A stretch of DNA of 42,904 nt. Origin: JBCCMB01 sp039026555 (GTDB lineage: Bacteria > Pseudomonadota > Alphaproteobacteria > Caulobacterales > Hyphomonadaceae). A program made the position numbers and the translations under genes. The notes under the pieces were generated by a model. The model saw only the letters and a list, made by a program, of their open reading frames with translations, was not told where the DNA came from and did no database searches. Shown here piece by piece: positions 1 through 6,984 of the stretch. Location of the stretch: contig JBCCMB010000009.1 of NCBI GenBank assembly GCA_039026555.1, forward strand, positions 1-42,904, given 5' to 3'. Position 1 is the first letter of the stretch, and every line of letters begins with the position of its first letter.

Positions 1-624
1 CGTTGAAGACACGTCGTGCAACATTGCGACGTTGGGACGCAGAGCTCGCCAAAACATCTCAGGCTATTAAAGTACACAACGTCCACTAAACTCGTCTGCG
101 CTAGAGAACACCAGCCAAATCGCTGTAGATCCGTGTTGCGGTTGAGTTGCGTTTACAGCGAAGCGCGTTTGGGTGCGCTTTGCTCGAAAAATCAAAAAAG
201 ATGGGTCTGCTGCTGCGTTCCAAGACCTGCATTTTGAAGCGTAAGTCCGTTTGCATTTTCCTACGCGTGCGGACGCAACAGCAAGCAGACTAGAGAGCTT
301 TATACCAATCGAATTGGAGGCGCCGACCGAGCATAGCTCGCTACGACTCCTTTATGAGAAGCAACGAGAAATCCTGAGTCGCGGATGACGATTTCGGGAT
401 GACCAAAATTGGTACGATAGAAATTGCAGAGAGAGCCGGGATCCAATTCAATGACCTAATCAAAACATGATTAACAAGCGACATACGCTTGAAATACTGG
501 CGTGAGATACACTGAATAACTGCGCTGAACTACTTGGTCGCCAGTTTTACCGAAAACCGAGGCGCTTTTTGGATGCGCCGGCCGATGATTGCATCCGGTG
601 AGCCTCAATCAATCAGGTTTAGAA
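1..624. other. Gene-poor leader region, no supported gene
   Basis: No open frame here resembles a known protein. The stretch is visibly richer in A and T than the rest of the window. The only short open frame (16-237) has an arginine- and cysteine-rich, low-quality translation. Two structural signals are visible: a pair of opposed TACCAAT / ATTGGTA heptamers at 303-309 and 408-414, and a perfect inverted repeat TAATCA-N5-TGATTA at 457-473, upstream of the AraC-type gene. It may be decayed mobile DNA or the left part of an accessory insertion, but nothing in it proves this. Confidence 0.5.
457..473. promoter_or_regulatory. Inverted repeat, candidate operator
   Basis: TAATCA and TGATTA are exact reverse complements separated by AAACA, a 17-base dyad about 150 bases upstream of the AraC-family gene. 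Size and AT-rich context fit a transcription-factor site. Which protein binds it is unknown; autoregulation by the downstream regulator is only one possibility. Confidence 0.3.
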
Positions 625-1686
625 ATGTCTGCTACCGCGAAGATGTCAGATCATAGCACTATCGGCGCCGCGACCTTGGCGGTGCCGATAAGCTACGGTT
701 TGATAAACAACATTCCATCCGAAGAGCTGGAGAGGCTGATCGGCTTCCCGATTGACATTGTGTTAAGCGGTAGGAGACGCTTTTCATCCAAGCTAGGCCC
801 TATTGTGATGAGTAGAGTGGTGAGAGACAGCGGTGGAAGGTCGCCCACTCTTGATCTCGGTAAATCCGCGCCATTCGGTATGTTCAACGGAATAGAACGT
901 TTGATTGGACTATCTCGATCCGGCATCCATGCGCTGCAGCTCTTGGAACAATACTTCCCAAGTTTCCATTCCAGAATGTCTTTTGATCTGGACATGTCGG
1001 TTTCATTCATCCGGATCTCTTTCGGACATCACGACATTGAGGTGGATAGTGGCAGTTGCAACGAAATCGCGCTGACGGTTTTTGCAAGAATGATGCGCGG
1101 CATACTGGGAAATTACGGCCTGCCGACAGAGGCGTTCATTGGATATGATCCCAAGGGATATGTCTCTGATTATGAGGACGCTTACGCCGCACCAGTGAAG
1201 TTTAACGACACAAACCGGCGCTTTGGTTTTGTATTTCGTCGTGCGGATATGCAGGCCGCAAATCCGAGCCACGATCAAAGTCTGCTTGAGTATGCTGAAA
1301 AGAGGTCTCGCAACTTGCTTGAGACGATTCGGCGTCAGGGCCCTTCCAGCGAATTTGTGACTCTGCAGGTTGCGGCTGAAATCTGCGTAAAAAGCCAAAA
1401 GTTCAAGATCGAGAATATCGCATCGCAAGCGGGAATAAGCGTGCGTACGGCGCAGCGTGTCGCGCGCGCGAACGACACATCCTTGCAGAAAATACTGGAT
1501 GACGCCCGGCTCACCCGCGTAATGAACGCCGTTAAGGATGAGCCGGGCATGGCCGCTGAAAGACTGGCGGTCATAGCGGGATGCTCTGATGAGCGTTCTC
1601 TTCGCAGAGCGCTCTTGCGATGGAACTCAATGACTTTAAGAGATCTCCGCGCGAGCGTGAACACTAAGGCTGAATGTCGACCCTAG
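625..1686 (+). CDS. AraC family transcriptional regulator
   Basis: Predicted DNA-binding regulator of about 353 residues. The N-terminal two thirds resemble the arabinose-binding-like (OruR/QS-type) sensor region of AraC proteins, and the last 100 residues form the two-helix-turn-helix AraC module. The first helix-turn-helix lies around IENIASQAGISVRTAQR; the second ends in RSLRRALLRW...LRDLRA, equivalent to the family's F-R-x-W-x-G...P-x-x-Y-R signature. I chose the ATG at 625 (translation MSATAK) because a CAGG sits seven bases upstream; an in-frame TTG at 589 would add 12 residues. The signature positions are divergent: the usual Phe is Leu and the usual Gly-x-x-Pro is Met-Thr-Leu. The target is unknown. 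It is convergent with the downstream symporter and could regulate genes lying left of the window. Confidence 0.8.
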   Translation: MSATAKMSDHSTIGAATLAVPISYGLINNIPSEELERLIGFPIDIVLSGRRRFSSKLGPIVMSRVVRDSGGRSPTLDLGKSAPFGMFNGIERLIGLSRSGIHALQLLEQYFPSFHSRMSFDLDMSVSFIRISFGHHDIEVDSGSCNEIALTVFARMMRGILGNYGLPTEAFIGYDPKGYVSDYEDAYAAPVKFNDTNRRFGFVFRRADMQAANPSHDQSLLEYAEKRSRNLLETIRRQGPSSEFVTLQVAAEICVKSQKFKIENIASQAGISVRTAQRVARANDTSLQKILDDARLTRVMNAVKDEPGMAAERLAVIAGCSDERSLRRALLRWNSMTLRDLRASVNTKAECRP

Positions 1687-1761
1687 GAGCGGTATGCTGA
1701 AACGGGTATTCGGTATCAGCAACGCTTTAGAACGTTGTAAGGCGTTCCCTAGGTCATGCGT

Positions 1762-3492
1762 TTATCGTGAGCCGGGGACTCGGACGTTCTCGACCAGGTC
1801 TTGGATATCCCGCGGCGGTGCGGCGGAGAGCAAGGAGGTGGCGACGCCAAGAGCGCCCGCCGCCCACATGAAGACGAAGCCGATCCCTTCCGGGGAGACG
1901 TCGAACCAGTATTGATCGGGCTCGCCGCCGCCAAACTTGAAGTAAACGATATAGGCGAAGGTTGAGATCAGCCCGAACAGCATGGCGACAATCGCGCCTT
2001 TTTTGTTCATTCGTTTCCAGAAAATACCCAAAAAGATGACCGGGAATAGCGACGCCGCCGCAAGTCCGAAGGCGAAGGCCACAACTTGTGCGACAAAGCC
2101 GAGCTGCGACGAGAAAATCCCTAAAAGTCCCGCGGCCAAAACGGCCCCTGCCGCCGCTAAGCGCGCGACGCGAAGCTCGGTTTTATCGTCCATGGATTGG
2201 AACAGCGTCCGCCGGCAAAGATCATGGCTTATGGCGGAGGAGATAACCATTAAGAGGCCGGCGGCGGTAGACAATGCGGCGGCGAGGCCGCCGGCCACGA
2301 CGAGGCCAATCACCCATGCCGGCAATTGCGCGATTTGCGGATTGGCGAGCACGAAAATATCGCGATCCGGGTTAAGCTCGTTTTCCAATCCGTCGGGCGC
2401 GTTCGGTCCACGATACTGCATGACGCCGTCGCCGTTTTTGTCGTCGAACTCCAGAAGGCCGGTCTTTTCCCAGGTCTTGTACCAGGTCGGAACCGGTTTG
2501 CCGCCTGCAGCTGTGATGGCCGCCGCCTCGGCCTCATAGTCGGCGTTGTCCGAGATGTAAGTGGCATCATTCACCGTCTCGATGAAATTGATCCTCGCAA
2601 ACGCGCCGACCGCCGGCGCCGTGGTGTAGAGGATGGCGATGAAGACCAGCGCCCAACCAGCGGACAAACGCGCGGCCTTCGCGCTGGGAACGGTGAAAAA
2701 CCGAATAATTACATGCGGCAAGCCGGCCGTGCCGAACATCAATGCGCCGGTAATGGCGAACACGTCGAACATGGATTTGTCGGTCTGCGTATATTGCAAG
2801 AATCCTAAATCGGTCACCACGCGGTTGAGCTTGTCCAGCATGGAGACTTCCTCGCCGGCGGCGTTCCCAATGAAGCCGAGTTGCGGGATCGGATTTCCGG
2901 TGATGATCAGCGACATGAAAATCGCAGGCACGGTGTAAGCGAAGATCAGCACGCAATATTGTGCGACTTGCGTATAGGTGACGCCCTTCATGCCGCCGAG
3001 CACGGCGTAGAAGAAGACGATCACCATGCCGATGGTGATGCCCCATTCGAAAGGCACGCCGAGAAAGCCGGAGAAGGCGACGCCGACGCCTCTCATCTGG
3101 CCGGCGATGTAGGTGAAGGATACAAACAGCGCACAGATCACGGCGATCACGCGGGCGAAGGTGGAGTAATATCGGTCGCCGACGAAATCAGGGACGGTGA
3201 ATTTGCCAAATTCCCGCAGGAAGGGCGCAAGCAGAAGGGCGAGCAGCACATAGCCGCCCGTCCATCCCATCAAATAAACTGAGCCGCCATAACCGAGAAA
3301 AGCGATCAGGCCGGCCATCGACAAGAATGAGGCAGCCGACATCCAATCGGCGGCGGTCGCCATGCCGTTGACCGTGGGGTGTACGTCATGCCCAGCGACG
3401 TAAAAATCATCCGTCGAGCCGGCGCGCGCCCAAACCGCAATCCCGATATAGAGCGCGAACGTCGTGGTGACGAAGAAAAGCGTCCAATCCAT
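1762..3492 (-). CDS. Sodium:solute symporter, large subunit (acetate symporter-like)
   Basis: Inner-membrane Na+/solute symporter of the SSS family, 576 residues with a dozen or more hydrophobic helices. It fits the VC_2705-type group that pairs with a DUF4212 small subunit; small carboxylates such as acetate are a likely substrate, by family inference. SSS features include the opening WARAGSTDDFYVAGHDVHP and the GGLAAALSTAAGLLMVISSAISHD segment. A hydrophilic loop near residues 310-390 contains FDDKNGDGVMQY, an EF-hand/dockerin-like DxNxDG calcium-loop pattern. ATG start at 3492. The gene begins 4 bases after the stop of the small subunit gene, so the two are co-transcribed and probably translationally coupled. 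Confidence 0.92.
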   Translation of the reverse strand: MDWTLFFVTTTFALYIGIAVWARAGSTDDFYVAGHDVHPTVNGMATAADWMSAASFLSMAGLIAFLGYGGSVYLMGWTGGYVLLALLLAPFLREFGKFTVPDFVGDRYYSTFARVIAVICALFVSFTYIAGQMRGVGVAFSGFLGVPFEWGITIGMVIVFFYAVLGGMKGVTYTQVAQYCVLIFAYTVPAIFMSLIITGNPIPQLGFIGNAAGEEVSMLDKLNRVVTDLGFLQYTQTDKSMFDVFAITGALMFGTAGLPHVIIRFFTVPSAKAARLSAGWALVFIAILYTTAPAVGAFARINFIETVNDATYISDNADYEAEAAAITAAGGKPVPTWYKTWEKTGLLEFDDKNGDGVMQYRGPNAPDGLENELNPDRDIFVLANPQIAQLPAWVIGLVVAGGLAAALSTAAGLLMVISSAISHDLCRRTLFQSMDDKTELRVARLAAAGAVLAAGLLGIFSSQLGFVAQVVAFAFGLAAASLFPVIFLGIFWKRMNKKGAIVAMLFGLISTFAYIVYFKFGGGEPDQYWFDVSPEGIGFVFMWAAGALGVATSLLSAAPPRDIQDLVENVRVPGSR

Positions 3493-3496
3493 AGGA

Positions 3497-3760
3497 CTAG
3501 CCCTTCACGCCGTATTTGCGCTCCAGTCGGGCCATAGCCCAGCAATAATAGAAGATCAGACCGACAAAGACATAGATCGAGCCTTGCTGTGCGAACCAAA
3601 AGCCGAGCGGCGCGCCGCCGATCGAGATTTGATCTAGAAAGTCGCGAAACAGAATGCCGGCCCCATAGGACGCCGCAAACCAAATGGCGAGGAGGCCCAG
3701 GGTTAGACGGATTGTCGCCGCCCAATAGCCCTTCGCGTCGGTATCGGCGTCTTTGGACAC
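3497..3760 (-). CDS. DUF4212 symporter small subunit
   Basis: Small membrane protein of 87 residues with two hydrophobic helices (around LGLLAIWFAASYGAGILF and SIYVFVGLIFYYCWAMA) and a basic C-terminus RLERKYGVKG typical of the DUF4212 family. The family is found directly upstream of SSS symporters and is thought to be an accessory subunit. It starts with GTG at 3760, preceded by a strong GGGAGGG ribosome site. The symporter gene follows after 4 bases. The roughly 125 bases upstream (3761-3886) separate it from the pirin stop and could hold its promoter. Confidence 0.9.
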   Translation of the reverse strand: MSKDADTDAKGYWAATIRLTLGLLAIWFAASYGAGILFRDFLDQISIGGAPLGFWFAQQGSIYVFVGLIFYYCWAMARLERKYGVKG

Positions 3761-3886
3761 AATACAACCCTCCCATTTGCAGCTCTTTGATCGACCGCTT
3801 GGTTAGGGTGCGACAGCCGGGACAGCTTGTTAAGGCGCAGTCTGCGCGGTCTCACGCAACGGTAGGCGATCGGGCGACGCCATCCG

Positions 3887-4759
3887 CTACATGACCGGAG
3901 CAAAGCCGCCCTGACCGTTTTGATAGGCCGTAATGACGTCGCGCATTTCTTGTTCCGTGCTCATTACGAAGGGGCCGTGGCGCACAATTGGCGCGTCGAT
4001 TGGGGCGCCGCCGAAAACGATCAGATCGGTGTTCGGCGCCAGCTCAAGCGACAGGCTGGGGAATGCGGCGGGCAAATGGATCCACCGGCCCTCAGAAATG
4101 GGGTGGTCTTTCTTACCTTTGATCACGGCGCCTCCGCTCATAATGTAGACGGCGGCTTCCCGATCAAATTTTGGAAGCGTGATCGTTTGCGCGCCGTCGC
4201 TTGCAATGTGCGCCAAAATAGGTTCGCCGCCGGTTTCGATGGGGCCTGTCTCGCCCGCAAAATCCCCGATTAGCACACGCGCGGCCACGCCTTCCGCGAG
4301 AGTTATCTGCGGAATTTCATCACGTGTCACGCTTTGATAGACGGGCGCGTCGTGTTTGGTCTTTTCCGGCATGTTAAGCCATAGCTGCACCCCATGTATG
4401 GACCCGCCAGTGCGGAACATTTCAGCGCTGGGTCCTTCTTTATGGATGATGCCTCCGCCAGCGCGCATCCACTGCGCTTCGTAAGCCTCGACTTCTTCAT
4501 CATTGCCGAGATTGTCTTGGTGACGATTTTGACCTTCAAGCAAATAGGTAATGGTTTCCATGCCGGCGTGCGGGTGAAAACCTGTCCCTTTCGCTTGGCC
4601 CGGCGGCGCGCTGAACGGTCCGATATGATCAAGTAAGATAAATGGACCGACGGCGCTGACGTTAGCGGTCGGCAGAGCGCGCCTGACTTCAAATCCTTCG
4701 CCTTCCAATGTACGAATCGCTTGATAGATGACGGCGCTTTCTCGAGTTTGCGTCTCCAC
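3887..4759 (-). CDS. Pirin family protein
   Basis: Bicupin of the pirin family, 290 residues. The N-terminal cupin carries the metal-binding signature FHPHAGMETITYLLEG followed by RHQDNLG, then QWMRAGGGIIHKE, which matches the conserved pirin block; these give the usual His/His/His/Glu iron site. The C-terminal cupin is present and degenerate, as in the family. Bacterial pirins have been reported as quercetinases or as regulators of metabolic enzymes; no substrate can be deduced here. It starts with GTG at 4759, with AGGAG eight bases upstream. It lies downstream of the DUF3299 lipoprotein gene on the same strand. Confidence 0.92.
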   Translation of the reverse strand: METQTRESAVIYQAIRTLEGEGFEVRRALPTANVSAVGPFILLDHIGPFSAPPGQAKGTGFHPHAGMETITYLLEGQNRHQDNLGNDEEVEAYEAQWMRAGGGIIHKEGPSAEMFRTGGSIHGVQLWLNMPEKTKHDAPVYQSVTRDEIPQITLAEGVAARVLIGDFAGETGPIETGGEPILAHIASDGAQTITLPKFDREAAVYIMSGGAVIKGKKDHPISEGRWIHLPAAFPSLSLELAPNTDLIVFGGAPIDAPIVRHGPFVMSTEQEMRDVITAYQNGQGGFAPVM

Positions 4760-4770
4760 GTCTAATTCTC

Positions 4771-4962
4771 CTATAGTCGCCGTGCGAGGCCCTTGTCTTT
4801 AAGATCAGCGTCAAGAACAGCCTTGTCGAGCATTCTCATAACAGATTGATCGCGTAATTTGAGCCGGGAAACGTCCTGATTGGGCCAGGCTTGCTTCTCG
4901 GTATCGGCCGGTGGTCTTTTGCATATCTTCCAGGCCCATAGACCTTGGACATTAATAGACAT
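4771..4962 (-). CDS. Possible small protein between DUF3299 and pirin genes
   Basis: A 63-codon open frame starts with an ATG overlapping the last 11 bases of the DUF3299 gene and ends 11 bases before the pirin start, so it would fill the gap in this operon. The translation (MSINVQGLWAW at the start, DADLKDKGLARRL at the end) is charged, without a membrane segment, and resembles nothing I recognise. The ribosome site is weak. It may be a real small gene coupled to its neighbours or simply chance. Confidence 0.3.
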   Translation of the reverse strand: MSINVQGLWAWKICKRPPADTEKQAWPNQDVSRLKLRDQSVMRMLDKAVLDADLKDKGLARRL

Positions 4963-5545
4963 AAGTCTCGATCTTATCGATCTCGATCGTGTACGCTGCG
5001 TCGCCCAATTCATTGTAGGCCGATTTCGTTCGCATCATACCTTCCACCCAAACCGCTTGAGCGAGGTCTCCCAAACGGATTGCGTTATCGGTTGTAACGT
5101 AGACGGTTTGGTTGGGCGGCGGCGGCGGCGCGTGCAGGCAAGCGCCGAAGTAAGGGACGAGCAAAAACTCCGAAACTTCGGCGTTCTTGCCGAATTCAAA
5201 TGGAACGGTGTAGCCAGGCAATCGGATGCGTCGTCCGTCCAACTCCGGCACGGTATTGAACGTGCCGAACTGCATGGCGATGTCCTGGGCGCTGCCCTCC
5301 GCGACACCTCCTGTCTCAAACAGCAGCAACATTTGTTGCTGGTAGATCTCGGCGATCAATTCTTCTTCGCCCGGCGGCATCAAATCTCGCCAGCCGATTT
5401 CCACGAGTTCCGACTTATCGGCGGGTAGGCTGAGTGTCGGCGCTTGGTCGGCGGCCGTTTGGTCCGCTGACGTTTGCGCGGTGCTTGGCGTTTCGGCGCT
5501 GCAAGCCACCAACATGAGGGGGGCGATCAAAGCCCTCAATTCCAT
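4952..5545 (-). CDS. DUF3299 lipoprotein
   Basis: Predicted lipoprotein of about 197 residues. The chosen start (ATG at 5545) gives a short signal peptide MELRALIAPLMLVAC with the lipobox cysteine at residue 15 and GGAG eight bases upstream; an ATG at 5566 is in frame but has no room for a ribosome site. The DUF3299 core is clear: RLPGYTVPFEFG, then EFLLVPYFGACLHAPPPPPNQ, then a C-terminal DAAYTIEIDKIETY. The family is periplasmic and uncharacterised. It is divergent from the lipoprotein gene at 5753, with about 200 bases between them that must hold both promoters. Confidence 0.88.
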   Translation of the reverse strand: MELRALIAPLMLVACSAETPSTAQTSADQTAADQAPTLSLPADKSELVEIGWRDLMPPGEEELIAEIYQQQMLLLFETGGVAEGSAQDIAMQFGTFNTVPELDGRRIRLPGYTVPFEFGKNAEVSEFLLVPYFGACLHAPPPPPNQTVYVTTDNAIRLGDLAQAVWVEGMMRTKSAYNELGDAAYTIEIDKIETYVY

Positions 5546-5752
5546 TCTGCACGCTCCATATTGCATCCCTACAATTGATCATATGGGGCGGCTGAATCGC
5601 GCCTCCAAGCCGCTCAACCACAAACGATTTCCAAGTGTAGCGCATTGTTGATCTCGGGTCTGCATAAGAGGCGACGGCGTTTATCATTGGCGCTTTGGCG
5701 TGACATGGTTAATGTTCGGGTTAGGGAAAAGGACCAAAAAGGGGATGCATTT

Positions 5753-6427
5753 ATGCTTAAGACCATGATTGCGGGAGCTGTGGCGTTAAGCGCTGCTGTC
5801 TTGTCCGCGTGTACAGCCTCGACGGGCGCAACGGCAGGCAGCTCGATGTTTACCGGCGGTAATATTCCAGATATCGCGCGGCGTTTGGCGCCCGAGGGAT
5901 GCGGCGGTGCGTCGCCTGTCGCGAGTTTACGCCTAACCGCCGTATGTCGCGGCGTTGATTTGGTGGCGCTTGGATCAACCTTCTCAACACTTTCCAGTTT
6001 CAATTACGGTGAAACTGACGATTTTGATCTGCAACTTAACGCCTCTTTGAAAGGCGCAGCCGGTCCTGTCACAAGCGTCGTCGCGCCCGGCGAGCTCACA
6101 CTTTCGCAATTAGAAGCGGCGTCTCAGCCCGCTCCGGATAGCCCGCGCTTGGCGTTTTGGCTCGCTAAAGTCCGGTCGACCGGCGGCGAAAACTTGATCT
6201 GCGAAACCACGCCGGCGGACGAAGAGAACGTCATTTTGTGGATCTTAGCGGATATGGCGACGGATTGGCTCACTGACTGGCTGACCTATCGTCCAGCGCA
6301 GGACTATCACTCCAAAGTCTTTGTGACGCCTTTGGATAGCGGCGATTATCAGGTGGACAAAGTGGAATTTGTCAGACGCGCCAGCGAACCCACGCCGACC
6401 TGCCCAATGGCTGGCGGAACCGCTTAA
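5753..6427 (+). CDS. Putative lipoprotein of unknown function
   Basis: I do not recognise this family. The ATG at 5753, with a GGGG ribosome site upstream, gives 224 residues beginning with a textbook lipoprotein signal: MLKTMIAGAVALSAAVLSAC, with LSAC as lipobox. The mature part has two cysteines near RLAPEGCGG and LTAVC, one in NLICETT and one in PTCPMAGG, so disulfides in the periplasm are possible. A short tandem-like segment TDWLTDWLTY sits near residue 175. It is convergent with the SLOG gene (41 bases apart) and divergent from the DUF3299 gene; nothing links it firmly to either. Confidence 0.75.
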   Translation: MLKTMIAGAVALSAAVLSACTASTGATAGSSMFTGGNIPDIARRLAPEGCGGASPVASLRLTAVCRGVDLVALGSTFSTLSSFNYGETDDFDLQLNASLKGAAGPVTSVVAPGELTLSQLEAASQPAPDSPRLAFWLAKVRSTGGENLICETTPADEENVILWILADMATDWLTDWLTYRPAQDYHSKVFVTPLDSGDYQVDKVEFVRRASEPTPTCPMAGGTA

Positions 6428-6468
6428 GCGGATCGCGCGACTATAGTAGTAGGACGGCGATCGGGCGT

Positions 6469-6984
6469 TTAAATCCGTACAAAGTGGACCAAAACGTCCT
6501 TCGCCTGTGCGCGTTCAATAATGTCCAGCGTTCCGCCGACGCCGGCGGACAGGCCGCCATCCCACACCGCGATTAGCCCATTGATCTGCGACAGCATATC
6601 CAATCCCTGAGCGAGATAGCAGTAGGGGCGTTTTTCACTATCCCCGCCCGCGGTCCGGCGCGCTTCCTCACTGGGTTGAGAGACTGAGGCCGCCGCCGCT
6701 AGAAGCCGGCGAAATTGCCCCTTCGAAGCTGGGCTTTCAAAATCTTGTAGATAGTCCTCAGGCGCAAGCGGCAACAGCGCGTGCAACTCCCAACCCAGTT
6801 TTAGAGCGGCGCCTGCGGCGTATCGGTCGCTGCCCTCGGCCAAGCCGGAAATCAGGATTGGCGTTTTGTGGCGTTCGGCTTTTTTGTCGAAGGAGATCAG
6901 CGCCGCGCGGATGCGCAAGGCCGCCGACGACCGCTTCCCTGCAGGAATGCGGTTTGGTCGGTGGCCGGTGACGCCAACGATCAC
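6469..6984 (-). CDS. SLOG-domain protein (third gene of lytic/protease operon)
   Basis: A 171-residue Rossmann-like protein that fits the SLOG (SMF/DprA-LOG) superfamily. Landmarks are GVTGHR at residues 4-9, SGLAEGSD at 46-53, and WDGG followed by GVGGT at 141-152, the nucleotide-binding loops of the fold. SLOG proteins are predicted to bind nucleotides or NAD-like ligands or to release them from conjugates, and recur in bacterial conflict systems. It is probably cytoplasmic, with no signal or membrane segment. It starts with GTG overlapping the protease stop in a GTGA junction (6981-6984), so translation is coupled to the double trypsin. Here it may be the sensor or the signal-generating component; that role is inference. 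Confidence 0.8.
   Translation of the reverse strand: MIVGVTGHRPNRIPAGKRSSAALRIRAALISFDKKAERHKTPILISGLAEGSDRYAAGAALKLGWELHALLPLAPEDYLQDFESPASKGQFRRLLAAAASVSQPSEEARRTAGGDSEKRPYCYLAQGLDMLSQINGLIAVWDGGLSAGVGGTLDIIERAQAKDVLVHFVRI

Noticed and set aside
16..237. Short plus-strand open frame at the left end
   Set aside because: Arg/Cys-rich translation, no ribosome site and no resemblance to any family.
1720..1737. CAACG-N8-CGTTG hairpin between the AraC and symporter genes as a terminator
   Set aside because: Five-base stem with no T-run on either strand; too weak to call.
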